Below, in pieces: positions 26,273 to 38,600 of a stretch of 64,000 nt of DNA (positions are counted from its first letter, which is position 1; every line of letters begins with the position of its first letter). A program made the translations under genes and the position numbers. Under the pieces are notes generated by a model. That model saw nothing but the letters and a program-made list of their open reading frames with translations. It did no database searches and was not told the DNA's origin. The DNA is from Saccoglossus kowalevskii (Eukaryota; Hemichordata; Enteropneusta; Harrimaniidae), in the NCBI RefSeq assembly GCF_000003605.2, contig NW_003121425.1:83949-147948 (forward strand), given 5' to 3'.

Positions 26273-29200
26273 CCAGCCAGTCTGCCTGTGATTTTAGACA
26301 GGCACTCCATTAGTAGATTACCGGTAGTTAGACTAGTACCAAATTTTATTTGACGAGCAAAATTTCTACAAACTTGTCCAATTCTCATTGAAAATTCCCT
26401 GTAAATTACAAAATAACTATTAATAATCAACAAAAAATAGACCAAGTCTATGGGGCTATAGACAAGCAACTGCTATTTCTTATTATTTTAGTTTTTAAGA
26501 CTCAACTGTCTGGCTATAACTTTGCTGCTGACTTCAGCATTTTTTTTTTTAGTCATTGCCTCCATGGCTGTAAATATTGATCTCTTCTAGCTAGTTTTGA
26601 AAAACAGAAAAAAGATCTTCTTGCTGTCTACATGTGCATAGTTTGTACTAATATTTGTGTATACAAGAATAAGGACAACATATGCCCTTTATTATTTATT
26701 TATTTATTTCATTATTTTCTAGAAACGAAACTGTTTTCATCAAAAACTGATGGTATACTTATAATCTAAGAAAACAATTGAATTATCCACATTTGGCACA
26801 TGAGCAATACCTTATTTTTTAATGCTTGTGATCACTAGCCAAAGATCAAATATTTTAATAGCATTAGCTTTTGTAATAAATCACGGTATTGTGCCTAGGA
26901 GAGCCATTTTTAGTCCAAGGTTATTTTCCCCAAAGCAAGGCAAGGTCTGTGAACGTACAAGAACTTTGCTGTACGTAAGTACATGTATATGTATTATTGC
27001 GATAATGATCAGACTGTGAGATCATTTACAAAATTGAGCCTACATGTTGACTCTAGAGACAACTATTTAATTAAGAACCATATGGGTGAAGTTAAATAAA
27101 GGAAACCACCTGTTAATCATGCACAAACAACTTTCAATCTAAATTACATTTCTCAAACTGTAAAAAGTACTAATTTTCACTCTTGAAGTATTTTGATTAT
27201 CCATGAATCTATAAGTTCTGTATGTCATCTGTTTATGAGGAATTAATTTTGTGAATTTCACCTATCAGCAAAAATAAAATTCAGTGAATAATTAAAGTAA
27301 TTTGTAAATTTTATCATATCTGTTTTGATTGAAAATTTTTTTCTTGTATTTATAATTCATTTCAAATTATAAATGCTTGTTGAGTTTTATTTAAAATTTT
27401 CAATAAATTTAACAATTTACTAAACCATTCACAAATTATCTCCACTTATTTTTGAGTTGACACAGCTTGACAAATGTTTTCATTACCACATTGCCTGCTG
27501 GATCTTTTTCATACAATAGATATCAGCAATCTCTGACCATCTATGAAGGCTATCAATGTGTTACAGAAGGCACAGATTTTGACAGAAAATAGGTTTTATC
27601 TCAAATGACCTACTTGTTGAAGTAAGACATGATAGCACTGATTATTTATATACCAATATAGTTAAACTCTTTTATTCCCGCCAAAATGCTGATGTAGTAT
27701 TTTTTGCACATTTTTGTGTAATTTTCTTTAATTATGAACAAAATAGAGAATTTTCCATTGCTTACAGGTCTTAATCCAATTTTCTGAAGAACAGTCAACT
27801 GATTATGTAGGCTTAATTTGGAAAAGACGACAAAAGTTAGCTTTGCATTTTAAGTGTTTATGTCCTAGTAAATACTGTCTAATTTACAAGGAGCAAAAAC
27901 ATAAAAATCCCCTTGCCTGCATAAAAACTAAAAGAGAATCATCAGGGATTTTTTTTTTAACAGGGGTGCAGCACCCTCATGCCATGGCCATGCGCCCACT
28001 TACCCTGGGGAGCAGATTCTCTGGCAACCATAAAATTTGATTGACCAGGGATCATATGCGGCCAGTCTTTAACTATGACCTGTCTGATAGTAATTTTGGT
28101 CCAAAGGAAGCCATGGAATGCTCCATTTTAACTTAGAATTATCAAAAACTCAACACCCTGGTAGCGAGAACCCCAACTCCCCCACTTGGTGGCTCCGCTG
28201 AATTGCAGTGCTCCCTCTTGTAGTTTTTTTTTCTAGAAAAACCCCTGATCATCAAATTCAATTTTTATGTTCGATTGGAGGCAGAATTGGGGAAGCTTCA
28301 ACTTTTCTACGCAAAGTAATACTTTAATTTTTTCGTTCAATAAAAGCTCAAAACAGTTTTAGCGATACATGAAGTACACAGAACTGCTTCCACCACTCTG
28401 CAAGCAAACAGTTTTCTTAAAGTGGCTGTTAAATCAATTCAAGTAAAAACAGCATACAATGTTCTGAGCATCGTAATACTGGTATACACTATTAGCTATC
28501 ATCAAATTTTTAGCACAGAGCTCTTTGTAAGCTCATGCATTCTATAAACAAACACTCGTAAAAGATTAAAAGTACAGATACAAATGAAATTACCTTTATC
28601 TTTCCTGAAGTCCATTGCATCCTGTTTATCAGTCACGATTTCTCTCAAGCAAACTATGTTGGCGTGGTTGAGTTGACGAAGAATTTTTATTTCACGGACA
28701 GCAGTGATAGGGAACCCTTCTTTCTCATTGTCTGTACGTACTTTCTTCAAAGCAACCAGTTCACCTGAGAAGACAATACATGCAAGCTTGTTTATTTATC
28801 TAACTTCTATCTTCTAAGCAGAGATATTTATAAGCCTGCTTGATCTATAAATAATTTTAAACATCAAGCTTTGAGAATTTAGTAATAAAACCAATAAGTA
28901 CATATATTTTGGTGGTATTTCCATGTCTAATGTGCTATACACATGTGATGGTCAATTTTGATAAGGCAAGGGTATTCAAATGTGATATTCTCCCCTGAAA
29001 GATTGGCATTTTAAAGAAATTCAAGTACAAAATCAAATCATTCATTTTTTGAGGCAGACATTTGGTTCGTGCCATCCATACAAAATTAAGATCGCGCAGT
29101 GAGCAGAAAGGCCAGATTAGTCATGACACTAACCCAAGGTATATACAATATTGCTGTGGTATAACATCTACTTCTATACATTTCAGGTAAACCAACACAT

Positions 29201-31687
29201 TGGAAAGTAATTACCTGTTTTCTTATCCTTTGCTTTGTAAACTTGTCCGTAGGTTCCTTCCCCTATCTGGCTAACTATGTCAAACACATCCACACATCGC
29301 TCGCCCCAGCCGGAATCGCAAGATGCTGCCCATGGTATCCTTGGTCTTTTCTTCTTTAGTAATCTTGGAGTTAACATTTTGGCTGGTGTAGTTGGGGTGC
29401 TGTCACTATCACCACAACCACTGCTAACACCACCACCAGGTAGTGGTGGCATAGGCAGATCTTTGAGACTGCGGTATTCTTCTCTGAATGTTGGTGCAGC
29501 AGGAGACTGCTTTGCCCTCTTTTTAGGTGGTGGTGTGTCAATTTCATCCTCTTCTTCCTCCATGTAATCATCCACAGGTCCCATGGGTGGTAGAGGAAGC
29601 GGTGGCAAAGTTGACACTGGTGGCAGTGGTGGTTTCTCCGGTGGAGGGGGTAAAGGGGGTGGCGCAGGGGCCTCAATAGCTGGTGGTGGAGCTGCAACTG
29701 GTTCCTCAGGTAATACTGGTACATGGGTATTTGGGATTTCATTCACAACTGGAATCTGTTGATATACTTCCGGCTCTGGTAGCTCTTTTACTGGTACCAC
29801 ATCTTTTGTTTTGGCCTTCTGTCCCTTTGCAGATTTTGTCGGGGAAGTTTTTTTAGGTTTTGCTTTTTTCATATCAAATGGGCTATTAGTTCTACTTGCC
29901 TCAGCTCTCTTCCTTTTATGAATCTCGGCTCCTAATCCAGATCTAAGAAGTGTCGTCTTGCGAGGTGACGAACTTCGACTGCGGGTACGCGAGTGCGACC
30001 TCCGTGACCTGCCATATGGTGAACGACTACGACTGCGGGTAAACCGTGATCTACGACGCCGACTGAAAAATAAATAATCATTGTAATATAATAATGCTGA
30101 CAGACCTAAACAGATTAAATATTACTAAAGAAACGCCTAAATAATGACTATTGTAATTCCACAAAAAGATTTCTTCTGTTGCTATAGTGATGATAACCTG
30201 TCAATAATGCATGTTGTAAGGCATGGTATAAGCACTAGAAATATTTACAAAAAAAAAATCATTACAGGTTGTCCCGACACCTCTCGCTCGAAACTCCCGA
30301 ACGTCGAAAGGATCGTAAATGTATTGTTTAGTTGGCCCTACTGAAACACGAATAAATTAAAAACAAAATCAAATATATATATATATATATATAAAATGAA
30401 ACACTACTATGAAAACAAATAACTCATTTATGTTTTTTTGTTATTTATGTCACTGACACATTTACGAATTACAAAAAAATTAATTCTATGTATGATTTTG
30501 GTAGTTGAGTTGGGCTACTACTGAAAAACTTAATATTTTGAGCCCAGATTTATATACTGTAAAGGGGTTAATTATTCACTGGTTTTTAATTTTGCTTATT
30601 TCGTTGACTGGAAAATGCGCTAAATTAAAACCCAGTGAATATGTAAAATTGAGCATTGAACACATTATCTAAATGATGAAACCGTGAATTAAAAACCCAC
30701 TGAATATGCCTGAAATGCTAATTCAGTGAAATTTAAACCTAGTCATTTTACAGTATACTTTTTGTATGCATGTTGGGTCTGTAGACAACTATACTAATTT
30801 CTTCAGAAATATACATATAAAATATACCTGTAAGTAGGACTTCTACTTGGTGATCTTCCACGCCTGTATGGACTTCTAGATCTGTTGTATGAAATCGGAC
30901 TTGGTGTTCGTCTGTACCTTGGACTTGGTGTTCGCCGTTCACGATATCGTGGACTTGGACTCCTCCGGTATCGAGGACTTGGAGTGCGCCTATACCTGGG
31001 ACTAGGTGGTGTTCGTCTATAAACTGGCGATGCATTTCGTCTGGGTATTGGTGATACTCGTCTCCTAATATCAACTCGCCGCATTGGAGGACTTGGAGTT
31101 CTCTGTCTGTATGCTCGAGGGGGCTCTGGAGTTGAGCTCCGAGTCCTGATGTTGCGATTTCTCCCTGAATAAGACGATCCTTCCCCATGCTGCATTCTCA
31201 TTGGAGAGTTTCTATCATGCAGGTTTTCATTACGGTAAATATTAAGAGCAGTGGCAGGAGATGCATCACGACTACTTGGTCGTTTATCAGAATCTGAGGT
31301 TACGCGAGATCTATTAGCAGGGGAAGAGCTTCCACCATCAACCACAGAAAAGTCCTCTGAATCGCTACTAATTAAATCATACTCGACTAGTGGCTTAACT
31401 TTGTCTTGCTTTTTTCTATCGTCTTGATCCTTCAACCGTTTGTGTTTTTGACTGCGTTTATGTCTTGACGACTTTTTGTGTTTTCGGTGTCCATGTTCTG
31501 ATTTGCTTGATCCATGCTCCTTTGACGATCTGTGCTTTGATGAAGACCCAGATTGAGAACTATCAGGCTCCTTTCGCTCCCTTCTTTCTTTGTGATCACG
31601 ACGTTTCTGGCTACTATGCCTGCTCTTGGCACTTGGAGTTTGACCTCGACTTTGACTTCTCTTCCTTCGATTCTTCGAACTTGGCAT
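19164..31687 (-). CDS. CDK12: CDK12/CDK13 orthologue, RNA polymerase II CTD kinase
   Basis: Cyclin K-dependent nuclear kinase for Ser2 of the polymerase II tail. Coding exons (minus): 31687-30828, 30062-29215, 28764-28594, 26083-25893, 24991-24832, 23661-23467, 22321-22190, 20673-19164; about 1355 residues, against about 1490-1512 in human. Exons 1-2 encode an RS domain with RYRRTPSP-type repeats, then the conserved [11 protein letters not shown] motif. The kinase spans about 545-840: GEGTYGQV loop, [17 protein letters not shown] (the PITAIRE helix), [30 protein letters not shown] with the activation threonine, and the C-terminal DCHELWSK helix that contacts ATP. Exon 8 adds a long tail with Gln and Pro runs and RG repeats ending AGPL. 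Exon 5 is one base short, between EDKS and PYTNK (near 24930), breaking the frame; all other junctions fit. It is equally close to CDK12 and CDK13 and probably pre-dates that duplication. Confidence 0.95.
20870..21265 (-). repeat. Palindromic dispersed repeat, copy 2 (minus orientation)
   Basis: Lies in the last intron of CDK12/13. The palindrome is 21134-21265 (AAGGTTATCATGAAGATATC to GGTATCTTCGTAATAACCT), and the tail runs back to about 20870. Read on the minus strand, the tail matches 13171-13410: AAATCCAAAAAGTTTAGAGC, AACCCTGGTGGCAGCCATG, ATGCTTATGCGCGCAATCA, GGTGACAGATGTATAA. Family unknown. Confidence 0.75.
26187..26288. repeat. (CCAG)n/(CCTG)n tetranucleotide array in CDK12/13 intron 3
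   Basis: About 100 bases of CCAG and CCTG units: a block of AGCC repeats followed by a block of CCTG repeats, with short mixed ends. It lies about 100 bases upstream of coding exon 4 (acceptor at 26084). Open frames across it are artefacts of the 4-base repeat. Confidence 0.9.
27158..27310. repeat. ACTGTAAAA-family MITE remnant in CDK12/13 intron 3
   Basis: AACTGTAAAAAGTACTAATT near 27158 and AAAATTCAGTGAATAATTAA near 27285 match the ends and interior of the family at 11513-11712. Degraded. Confidence 0.4.
27941..28249. repeat. MITE-like element with ATCAGGGNTTTT ends, copy 1
   Basis: Starts ATCAGGGATTTTTTTTTT and ends AGAAAAACCCCTGAT, so the ends are inverted repeats of about 13 bases. It lies in the intron between CDK12/13 coding exons 3 and 4. 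The interior shares the AGGGGT...AGAGGGAGCAC order with 42983-43136, in opposite orientation. No protein is encoded. Confidence 0.55.
30556..30754. repeat. Short MITE, ACTGTAAAA family, copy 2
   Basis: Begins ACTGTAAAGGGGTTAATTAT and ends GTCATTTTACAGT; it is the reverse complement of 11513-11712 with moderate divergence. It lies in CDK12/13 intron 1, about 75 bases downstream of the exon 1 donor. Confidence 0.7.
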
Positions 31688-31735
31688 CTTTCTATTGGCT
31701 CTAAACACAAAAATAAAATATTGCAATAAACCAAT

Positions 31736-31898
31736 ACTGTAAACACATCAGTTGTTCAGTGTTTTAGTTTCACTACAGATGAATTAAATCCACGCAAACA
31801 TGTAAAACAATATAAATTACTTGTTTTTAAAACTCTGTGAATATGCTCAAAATGTCAAAATAGTGAAAAATAGCAATGTAAATTACTGCTTTTACAGA
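31736..31898. repeat. ACTGTAAA-family MITE remnant upstream of CDK12/13 coding exon 1
   Basis: Begins ACTGTAAACACATCAG, ends CTGCTTTTACAG, and includes AACTCTGTGAATATGCTCAA, like the family interior. It lies between the 5' UTR exon and the first coding exon. Confidence 0.45.
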
Positions 31899-31948
31899 AC
31901 AATGACACACTGAAAGTGCACAAATCTTTTGAAACTAAAAGTACTCAC

Positions 31949-32150
31949 AGGTCCCGATCTTCTGCCAGAACTGTTTCTTTAGTTGAGCAGTACCTGTAGA
32001 CTGTTCCGACCGAACCCGAGCACCGGTCGGCGAATCGTGTAACGACAGCCGGCTACCCCAATAAACGTCTTTCAATCAAACATTCGGTCATTGCATACAG
32101 ACTGTGAGGATATATCTTTCAGACTTTAGTCTCGTAGAAATGACCGATTC
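31949..32150 (-). other. CDK12/13 5' UTR exon (approximate upstream edge)
   Basis: A good donor (GTGAGTAC on the minus strand, 31948-31941) and the acceptor TGTTTAG just upstream of the first coding exon (exon edge 31700) imply a non-coding first exon here. The upstream edge is a guess from local base composition. Confidence 0.4.
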
Positions 32151-32159
32151 AGTTTTACA

Positions 32160-32638
32160 ACACAACCGACACTAACACACTGCTAACATGTGCTTGGAAA
32201 TTATCCTGCACAATAACGGGACTACGTCATCAAGTTAAACTCTTCCGCCATTTTGCCAGACAAGTGGTATCCACTAAACAGAGCGAAATTACGTTATTTT
32301 TACTGATTATATCGACCAAAAATTTCTCTGTTGTTACAAGTTATCTATATAGCGTAAGGATGTGGCAGATTTTGGTACTAAATTTGTCTTTTAGAGTCGA
32401 TGAAAGCGGATAATTATTCGAAAAGTGGGAGCAATTTTGCAAGACCACCGGGAATCAACCATTTACAAATACACTTGAATCATGGGATACATACACATAT
32501 TATTGTGACGTAAAACACAAGTTTTGCTACAGCTGATATAGATCTATGCGTGCAAATGCGGATCTCAAATGCTTGCTAGCTATGCTTAGAAAATATTGAA
32601 TATTCTATAATGACTGTGTACATTTTAAAATTATTGAT
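32160..32638. promoter_or_regulatory. Bidirectional promoter region of CDK12/13 and WDR24
   Basis: The two start codons are 951 bases apart, head-to-head. The region holds ACTACGTCATCA (32221-32232) and a YY1-type CCGCCATTTTG (32245-32255), with no obvious TATA box. The same two motifs, same order and orientation, precede MPLKIP. The transcription start sites cannot be set from sequence. Confidence 0.55.
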
Positions 32639-35600
32639 ATGCAGTCTACAGTAATATCGAAGGCGGCGCAGGCCGATATTCACGATTGGGGTGAGCTTGC
32701 TTTGTGTTTTTATACATTTTTATGAGAAAAAAACAAAACAGAATTTGGCGATGAAATTCCAAGTGGGATCAAGTTCGATAAGGTCGATCGAGTTCCCGCG
32801 ATCGCATTTTATTGGTTAAATTGATCACACTAATATCCCACATGTTGATGGTTTAATGATTGAATAGGAATACATAGATACACAGCTGCGCTCCACGCTG
32901 TGCCCGTGCATGGGGTCATACCACAAGAGTTCATGAACTCTTACGTTAAGGTCACCATTAAAATAACATTCATTATGTTTTATGGGAAGTTGTATTTATA
33001 TCTGAATAGTTAAACAGGCCTGCTAGTATTCTTCAGTTGCATAATCTTCATTGGACTGCTTAACTGCAGTGAAAAAATGTAATTTGTTAAAATCACCTGG
33101 CCTTGTATCTAATAAACACTGGTAAACAATAGAAAATGTAAAAAAAAATAACAAAATAAAACATTTTATATATTTGTAATAACGAAATTAAGAAATAACA
33201 CATAGTAGTGCATTGCAGACTCTTGTAAAACACCCCTCTTGCATAGTGGTCTGCCCATCAACTGACAGGTAAAGGTCACTGTGAGCTTGTTGGCACTCAG
33301 TCTGCCTGCGGAAGTGAATGTGGCATAGGACTTAAAAACTAAACGATGTCAGGACTGTTTGGTTCAGAATGGGAGACATTGGGTTCAGCGGCAATACGAA
33401 AGCCAAAAACCCAACTAAGCTGTGAGCAACTTATTACATTGTATTGTTATTTATAGATGTAACATTTTTAACGTGTGTATAACATCAGCGCACCTACCCC
33501 GGTATATACAAGTGACATATCCCAGAGTATGAGAAATACACACATATATTAAAATCTTTCTTGTTAATGATTTTAAATATTATAATATTATTTGATTTTG
33601 TTTCAGTTACTACCAGCATGGGCCGGACGATGCACATTGAGTTGGAAACCCCTGCCAACACACTCAGCATCTGTAGAGATGCATCACAAGTTGTCATCGC
33701 TGGTAGAACTTGTAAGTTGAATTTAAACTTGATTTAATGATTATGGCTATAAGGATTTCAGACCAGTGGAGTTGCTGTAAGCAATTTAAAAAAAATATCA
33801 TCTCCAGCTTTGTAAAAAATATTAGGCAGTTACTGTATTTACTTTCACTTTCATATCCTAAAGAAATAGATGCAGGGTTCCGTCTTACTTGCCATGTACC
33901 TATTATCTGTATGCATTGTTGCAAAGAAAAAAGTGTACACTTGGGAACCCAACATTAAAAAATGGGGTTACAATAGGGGATTTTCTGTTCATCTCAGGAT
34001 CTTACATATTGCACTAGAATCGAATGATTTGATTTTCAACTTAAATTTTTTTTTATAGTTCAATGTTGAAACATTGATCTTTGCGAGGGAAATATGCCAC
34101 TGAGGTATTTTTACTGCATCAAAATTGACTGTCATCAAATGTGTATAGCACATAATCATTATGAAGCATAAAAAGTATCCCCTAAATATTGTTTGCGTTC
34201 GTTGAATATCCCGTGTAGTGAATAACAAATTGTCAATTATTCTTTGTAGCTCTAGCATATTCTGATGAATATAATTTAACACTACTTTTTACATACAGTG
34301 TGGAACTGAAACAAAACTCTTACCTCAATACACAGGCATAGTGAATCATCTTGAGAGTGCACCATGAACACATTATGTTGGACAGGTGTACTAGGGTGTA
34401 ATCTGAGCCCTTCACTCTTTAACATTTTTATTAATGACATAACTAATACCCTGGACCATGAATCATGTGATCTACCAAATTTAAATAACACACCAATCAG
34501 CTGTCTAATGTATGCAGATGATATAGTTATTCTTTCTAAATCCAAAAGTGGCCTCCAGAATGCCCTTGATAATGTCTCAAAATACACACAGAAATGAAAA
34601 CTCGCTGTGAACACAGAAAAAAACAAAAATTATGGTTTTTAATAAAAATAATAAACTCTATGACATTCTTTTTTGAAGGGAATGAGATTAACATCGAGAG
34701 AAATTATAATTATTTAGGTATTGTTCTCATTCCTAATAGAAAATTTAAAGCTGCTATGAAACATCTGAAATACAAAGGAATGAAAGCATTATTCTCTTCG
34801 AAAGCCAAATTAGGTCATAATGAAAGCCTCAGTCCCTCACTATTGTTATCATTGTTTGATAAACTAATAAGACCAATTCTTACATATGGATGTGGAGTCT
34901 GGGCTGAAGAAAGTTCATTCAACTCTACTATAGAAGATGTACACCTCAGCTTCTGTCGCTTCATTCTAGGTGAATCAAAAAACACTTCGAAACAGGGTAT
35001 TTATAGTGAGTTGGGTAGATATCCTATCAATTCATTTATTAAAAAGCAGTTAATAAAATATACAAACCACCTAAACAAAATGAAAAACCCTATTATTAAG
35101 GAAGTTAAAAGTAAGTGGTACAATGAACTTAACTCAGTACTGAAATCTACAAATACAACACTATCAGATATTAACAATAATGAATTAAAATCGTCACAAT
35201 TGTCACAGATATATGATAAAATAAAAAATATATTTATAAAGCATTGGATTAACTCAATTAATGGTGAAAAAACAAAATACAAATAATACAAAAAACAAAC
35301 TGAGGACATACAACAAATTTAAAACAAACTTCATTTTGGAAAACTACTTAATTAAGCTAAAAAATAAAGAACTGAAAAGTACCCTAACTAAATTCAGACT
35401 TAGCAATCACAGTTTAAAAATTTAAAGTGGAATACACAACAGAATCAAAAGTAGCGACAGAATCTGCAAATTGTGTAATAAAAATGATATTGAAGATGAA
35501 CATCACTTCCCCATAATATGCCCAGTATATAGTAAAGAGAGGGTCATTTTATACAATGAAGCTGAAAAGATTATTCCTGACTTTACAAATCTTACACCTG

Positions 35601-38600
35601 AAAATAAATTCATTTAAAATAATGTCAAATAATAACTTTACAATTCCCCTGGCACAATATCTGAAATACAGCTTTGTTATTAGATAGCAGCACCTACTTA
35701 GTCATCGACTTTTTATTTTTATTTATATCTATTATGTGTTCATTGGGTTTTTGTTTTTATATTCAGTTTATAGTTTTTTGTCGTTGTTTCATTTTATTTT
35801 ATTATATATTTCCGTTACTAACTTCAATTTAGTCTGTTTTTGGTTGTCCTTTAAACTATTAGCCATTGTAATTTGATTATTAAATTGTCATCTGTAATTT
35901 TCTTCAGTAGGTTGTTATGAGTAATAAATACTTATTTGAACTAGGGAACTGAAACTGGATTTTTTTTAAGAAGATTCTAATAGAAATCTCTAATTGATTG
36001 CAAATTTCACTCATATATGTGAAAATCATGCAACATGCCTTGTCTAAATATACCCTTAATGTACCTACACAATTATTTTTACAAGTGTTATTCACATCTC
36101 CAATGGCTCACCCATCTACACACACACACACACACACACTACTGAAATTATTGATTATGAAATTGTTGCATAGCATGTACCTTGCATGTATCAGAGAGGA
36201 ATTATGTTTATTTACATGGAATTCAAACACGCGCCGCACGACGACCACCACGCTTTAATTGATCAAATTTGATGTGAGTACTACATCTGGGACATATTGA
36301 ATCATCACATAAAAAAAAAATGATTTTATTGCATGGAGATTTATTAACGTATGCAGAGGATGTTTTATTATTGGGTAATTCTCACAAGTGAAATGTATAA
36401 ACACATCTTTGTTATTCAATCCTATATTAATTTATTTTTTTAATTTTTGGTTAGTGTTCAAGATTTTCTGCATCGAAGATGAAGAGTTTGTTGAGAGAGC
36501 TAATTTACGTGTTGGTAAAAAGAATCTAAATTATAGTAGCGTGGATGTAGTATGGCACCCCAATGATGGTAAGTCATCATCTACATCGCTATTTATTATG
36601 TATTTTTACTGATCATGATATGACTACTCTACTGTTTTAGGGCCGAGGTATTGTAAGAGTCTAAGACGCGTAACTTGATGAGGCCCCTAAACATTAATTA
36701 CATTTAGCAGCAGAGTATGTTATATAGTAAATTTTTGGTGTTTTTTTCTGCAGCCCATAACGAGAATTGTAAGTTTTCACAGTATACATGTTTTATCGGT
36801 ACATAATGTCGTTTTTATAGAAGGACAGTAGGCCAATGACCTTTAGATATCTCAGCTGATATATGTATCATAGTGAACTACATGTCACATTTCATCACAA
36901 ATCACCTGCTTAGCTTCAGTAGAGTGGCCAGGCATCCATAATCTGGACACTGTTTGTTCAAATCCAGAGTGTCACTACTCAAAAAAAAAGTGGAATGGTG
37001 ATGTTATGAAATTTGTTGGATGTAGAAACAAAAGTGAAGACAGAACCAGATGTTAGTACTGGTGATATATGCTCTCCAGGACCTGTTTATTAGCCATTCG
37101 AAAACAGGGACTTATGAATTGACCTCTGTGCGTGTGTGCATCACATTCACACATACATCATACATAATATTATACACATTTGTTTCACCTTCAATTTGTT
37201 TCACCATCTGATACAAGATGGCTGAATGGCGGCCATTTTTGTGCTGAATAATCATCAAAATTTCTGGCATTCTAGATCCAAATCTTGGCTGTTTACAGAT
37301 TGATTTCGTTCAAACTTGGTACATACATTGTTTTTTAATAAATGCTGTTTCAGAGCAATAATACGGACAAGTACTTGTATACTCAGATACAAGATGACTG
37401 AATGTCAATCATTTTAATGTTAAAAAATCATCATAATTAAGAATCAGCTTCTGGATCCATATCTCCGACATGTTTCTGTTCAATCAATATTACTATAAAA
37501 AAAAAATATATATATCAAATTTAATAGCTAACAGGGGCTGTGCCATGTTCTATTCCCACTAAATTTTGCTTTGATACTATATATACTATACTCGGGTGTA
37601 CAACTGTAGAATACTTTATTTTCGCTTGGAATTAATTTTCGATGAAGAGATGATTCCGTGAAAATAAAATCCAGCGAATATACTTTTTTTCCTGTATTTC
37701 ACATTAAACTCATCAAAAATCAGTGAAAATAAATTCCACACAAAATGCCCAAACAGCCTTTTCAGCGAAAATTAATTCCAGCGAAAATAAAGTATTCCAC
37801 AGTATATACTACCTATTATACAGCTTATGTATTAATCTATAAAGGAAATTGAGATTAATACTTATATTATTTAATTTGTTCATGTAATTACGATGACCTC
37901 ATTGTTCTTTTTCATCGAGTATGTTCATTGTTCGGTTGTATCCCATCCTGAATTCTTATTTGTTACCCAATATTAAAATTTTCAGTGGACAAGGTTGTAA
38001 TAGTTACGCTATGTTCTTATCTGCATTAGATAACGTTTTAGCCTCTGCTGCGACAAATAGTGCAGTTATCACATGGAATCTAGGCAAGGCATCAGGATTT
38101 AAACAAGATCATGTCTTCAACGATCATCGTAGAACAGTAAATAAAGTGTGTTTCCATCCCCGTGATGACATGCTGCTTAGTGGATCACAAGATGGACTTA
38201 TGAAAATTTTTGTATGTATTGCTTCTTCCATTATTCTTCATCAGCCATTTTGTTTCTGCTATACGACTTGCAAGTGTAAACCTGTGCAGTTGCAATAGGT
38301 TTACCATCATCAAACCTCAACATTCAATAAATTTTTAACTGTATTTTAGCCAGATTGAATTAAAAAATGATCATAATTTGGAAAATCAAAAATAAATTGA
38401 ACTACCCAAATCATATGATTTGTGAAATGCGCTAAAGAATAATGATGCACCTCAAAAATAATTCCCAATTCTGCTATTCTAGACACAGATCTTGATCAAA
38501 TTACACAGGTTGATTTCATTTAGACTTGATGTGGTAAGAACTTACTGGTAATATTCATTATTTTATTTTGACAGATCTGATTAAAATTTCACACCTATGG

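Noticed and set aside
26185-26469. 94-codon frame ending in repeated [10 protein letters not shown]
   Set aside because: It is a reading of the CCTG/CCAG tetranucleotide array.
36905-36995. tRNA or tRNA-derived SINE head (B-box-like GTTCAAATCC)
   Set aside because: The A-box is poor and the T-stem and acceptor stem do not pair; no second copy was seen.
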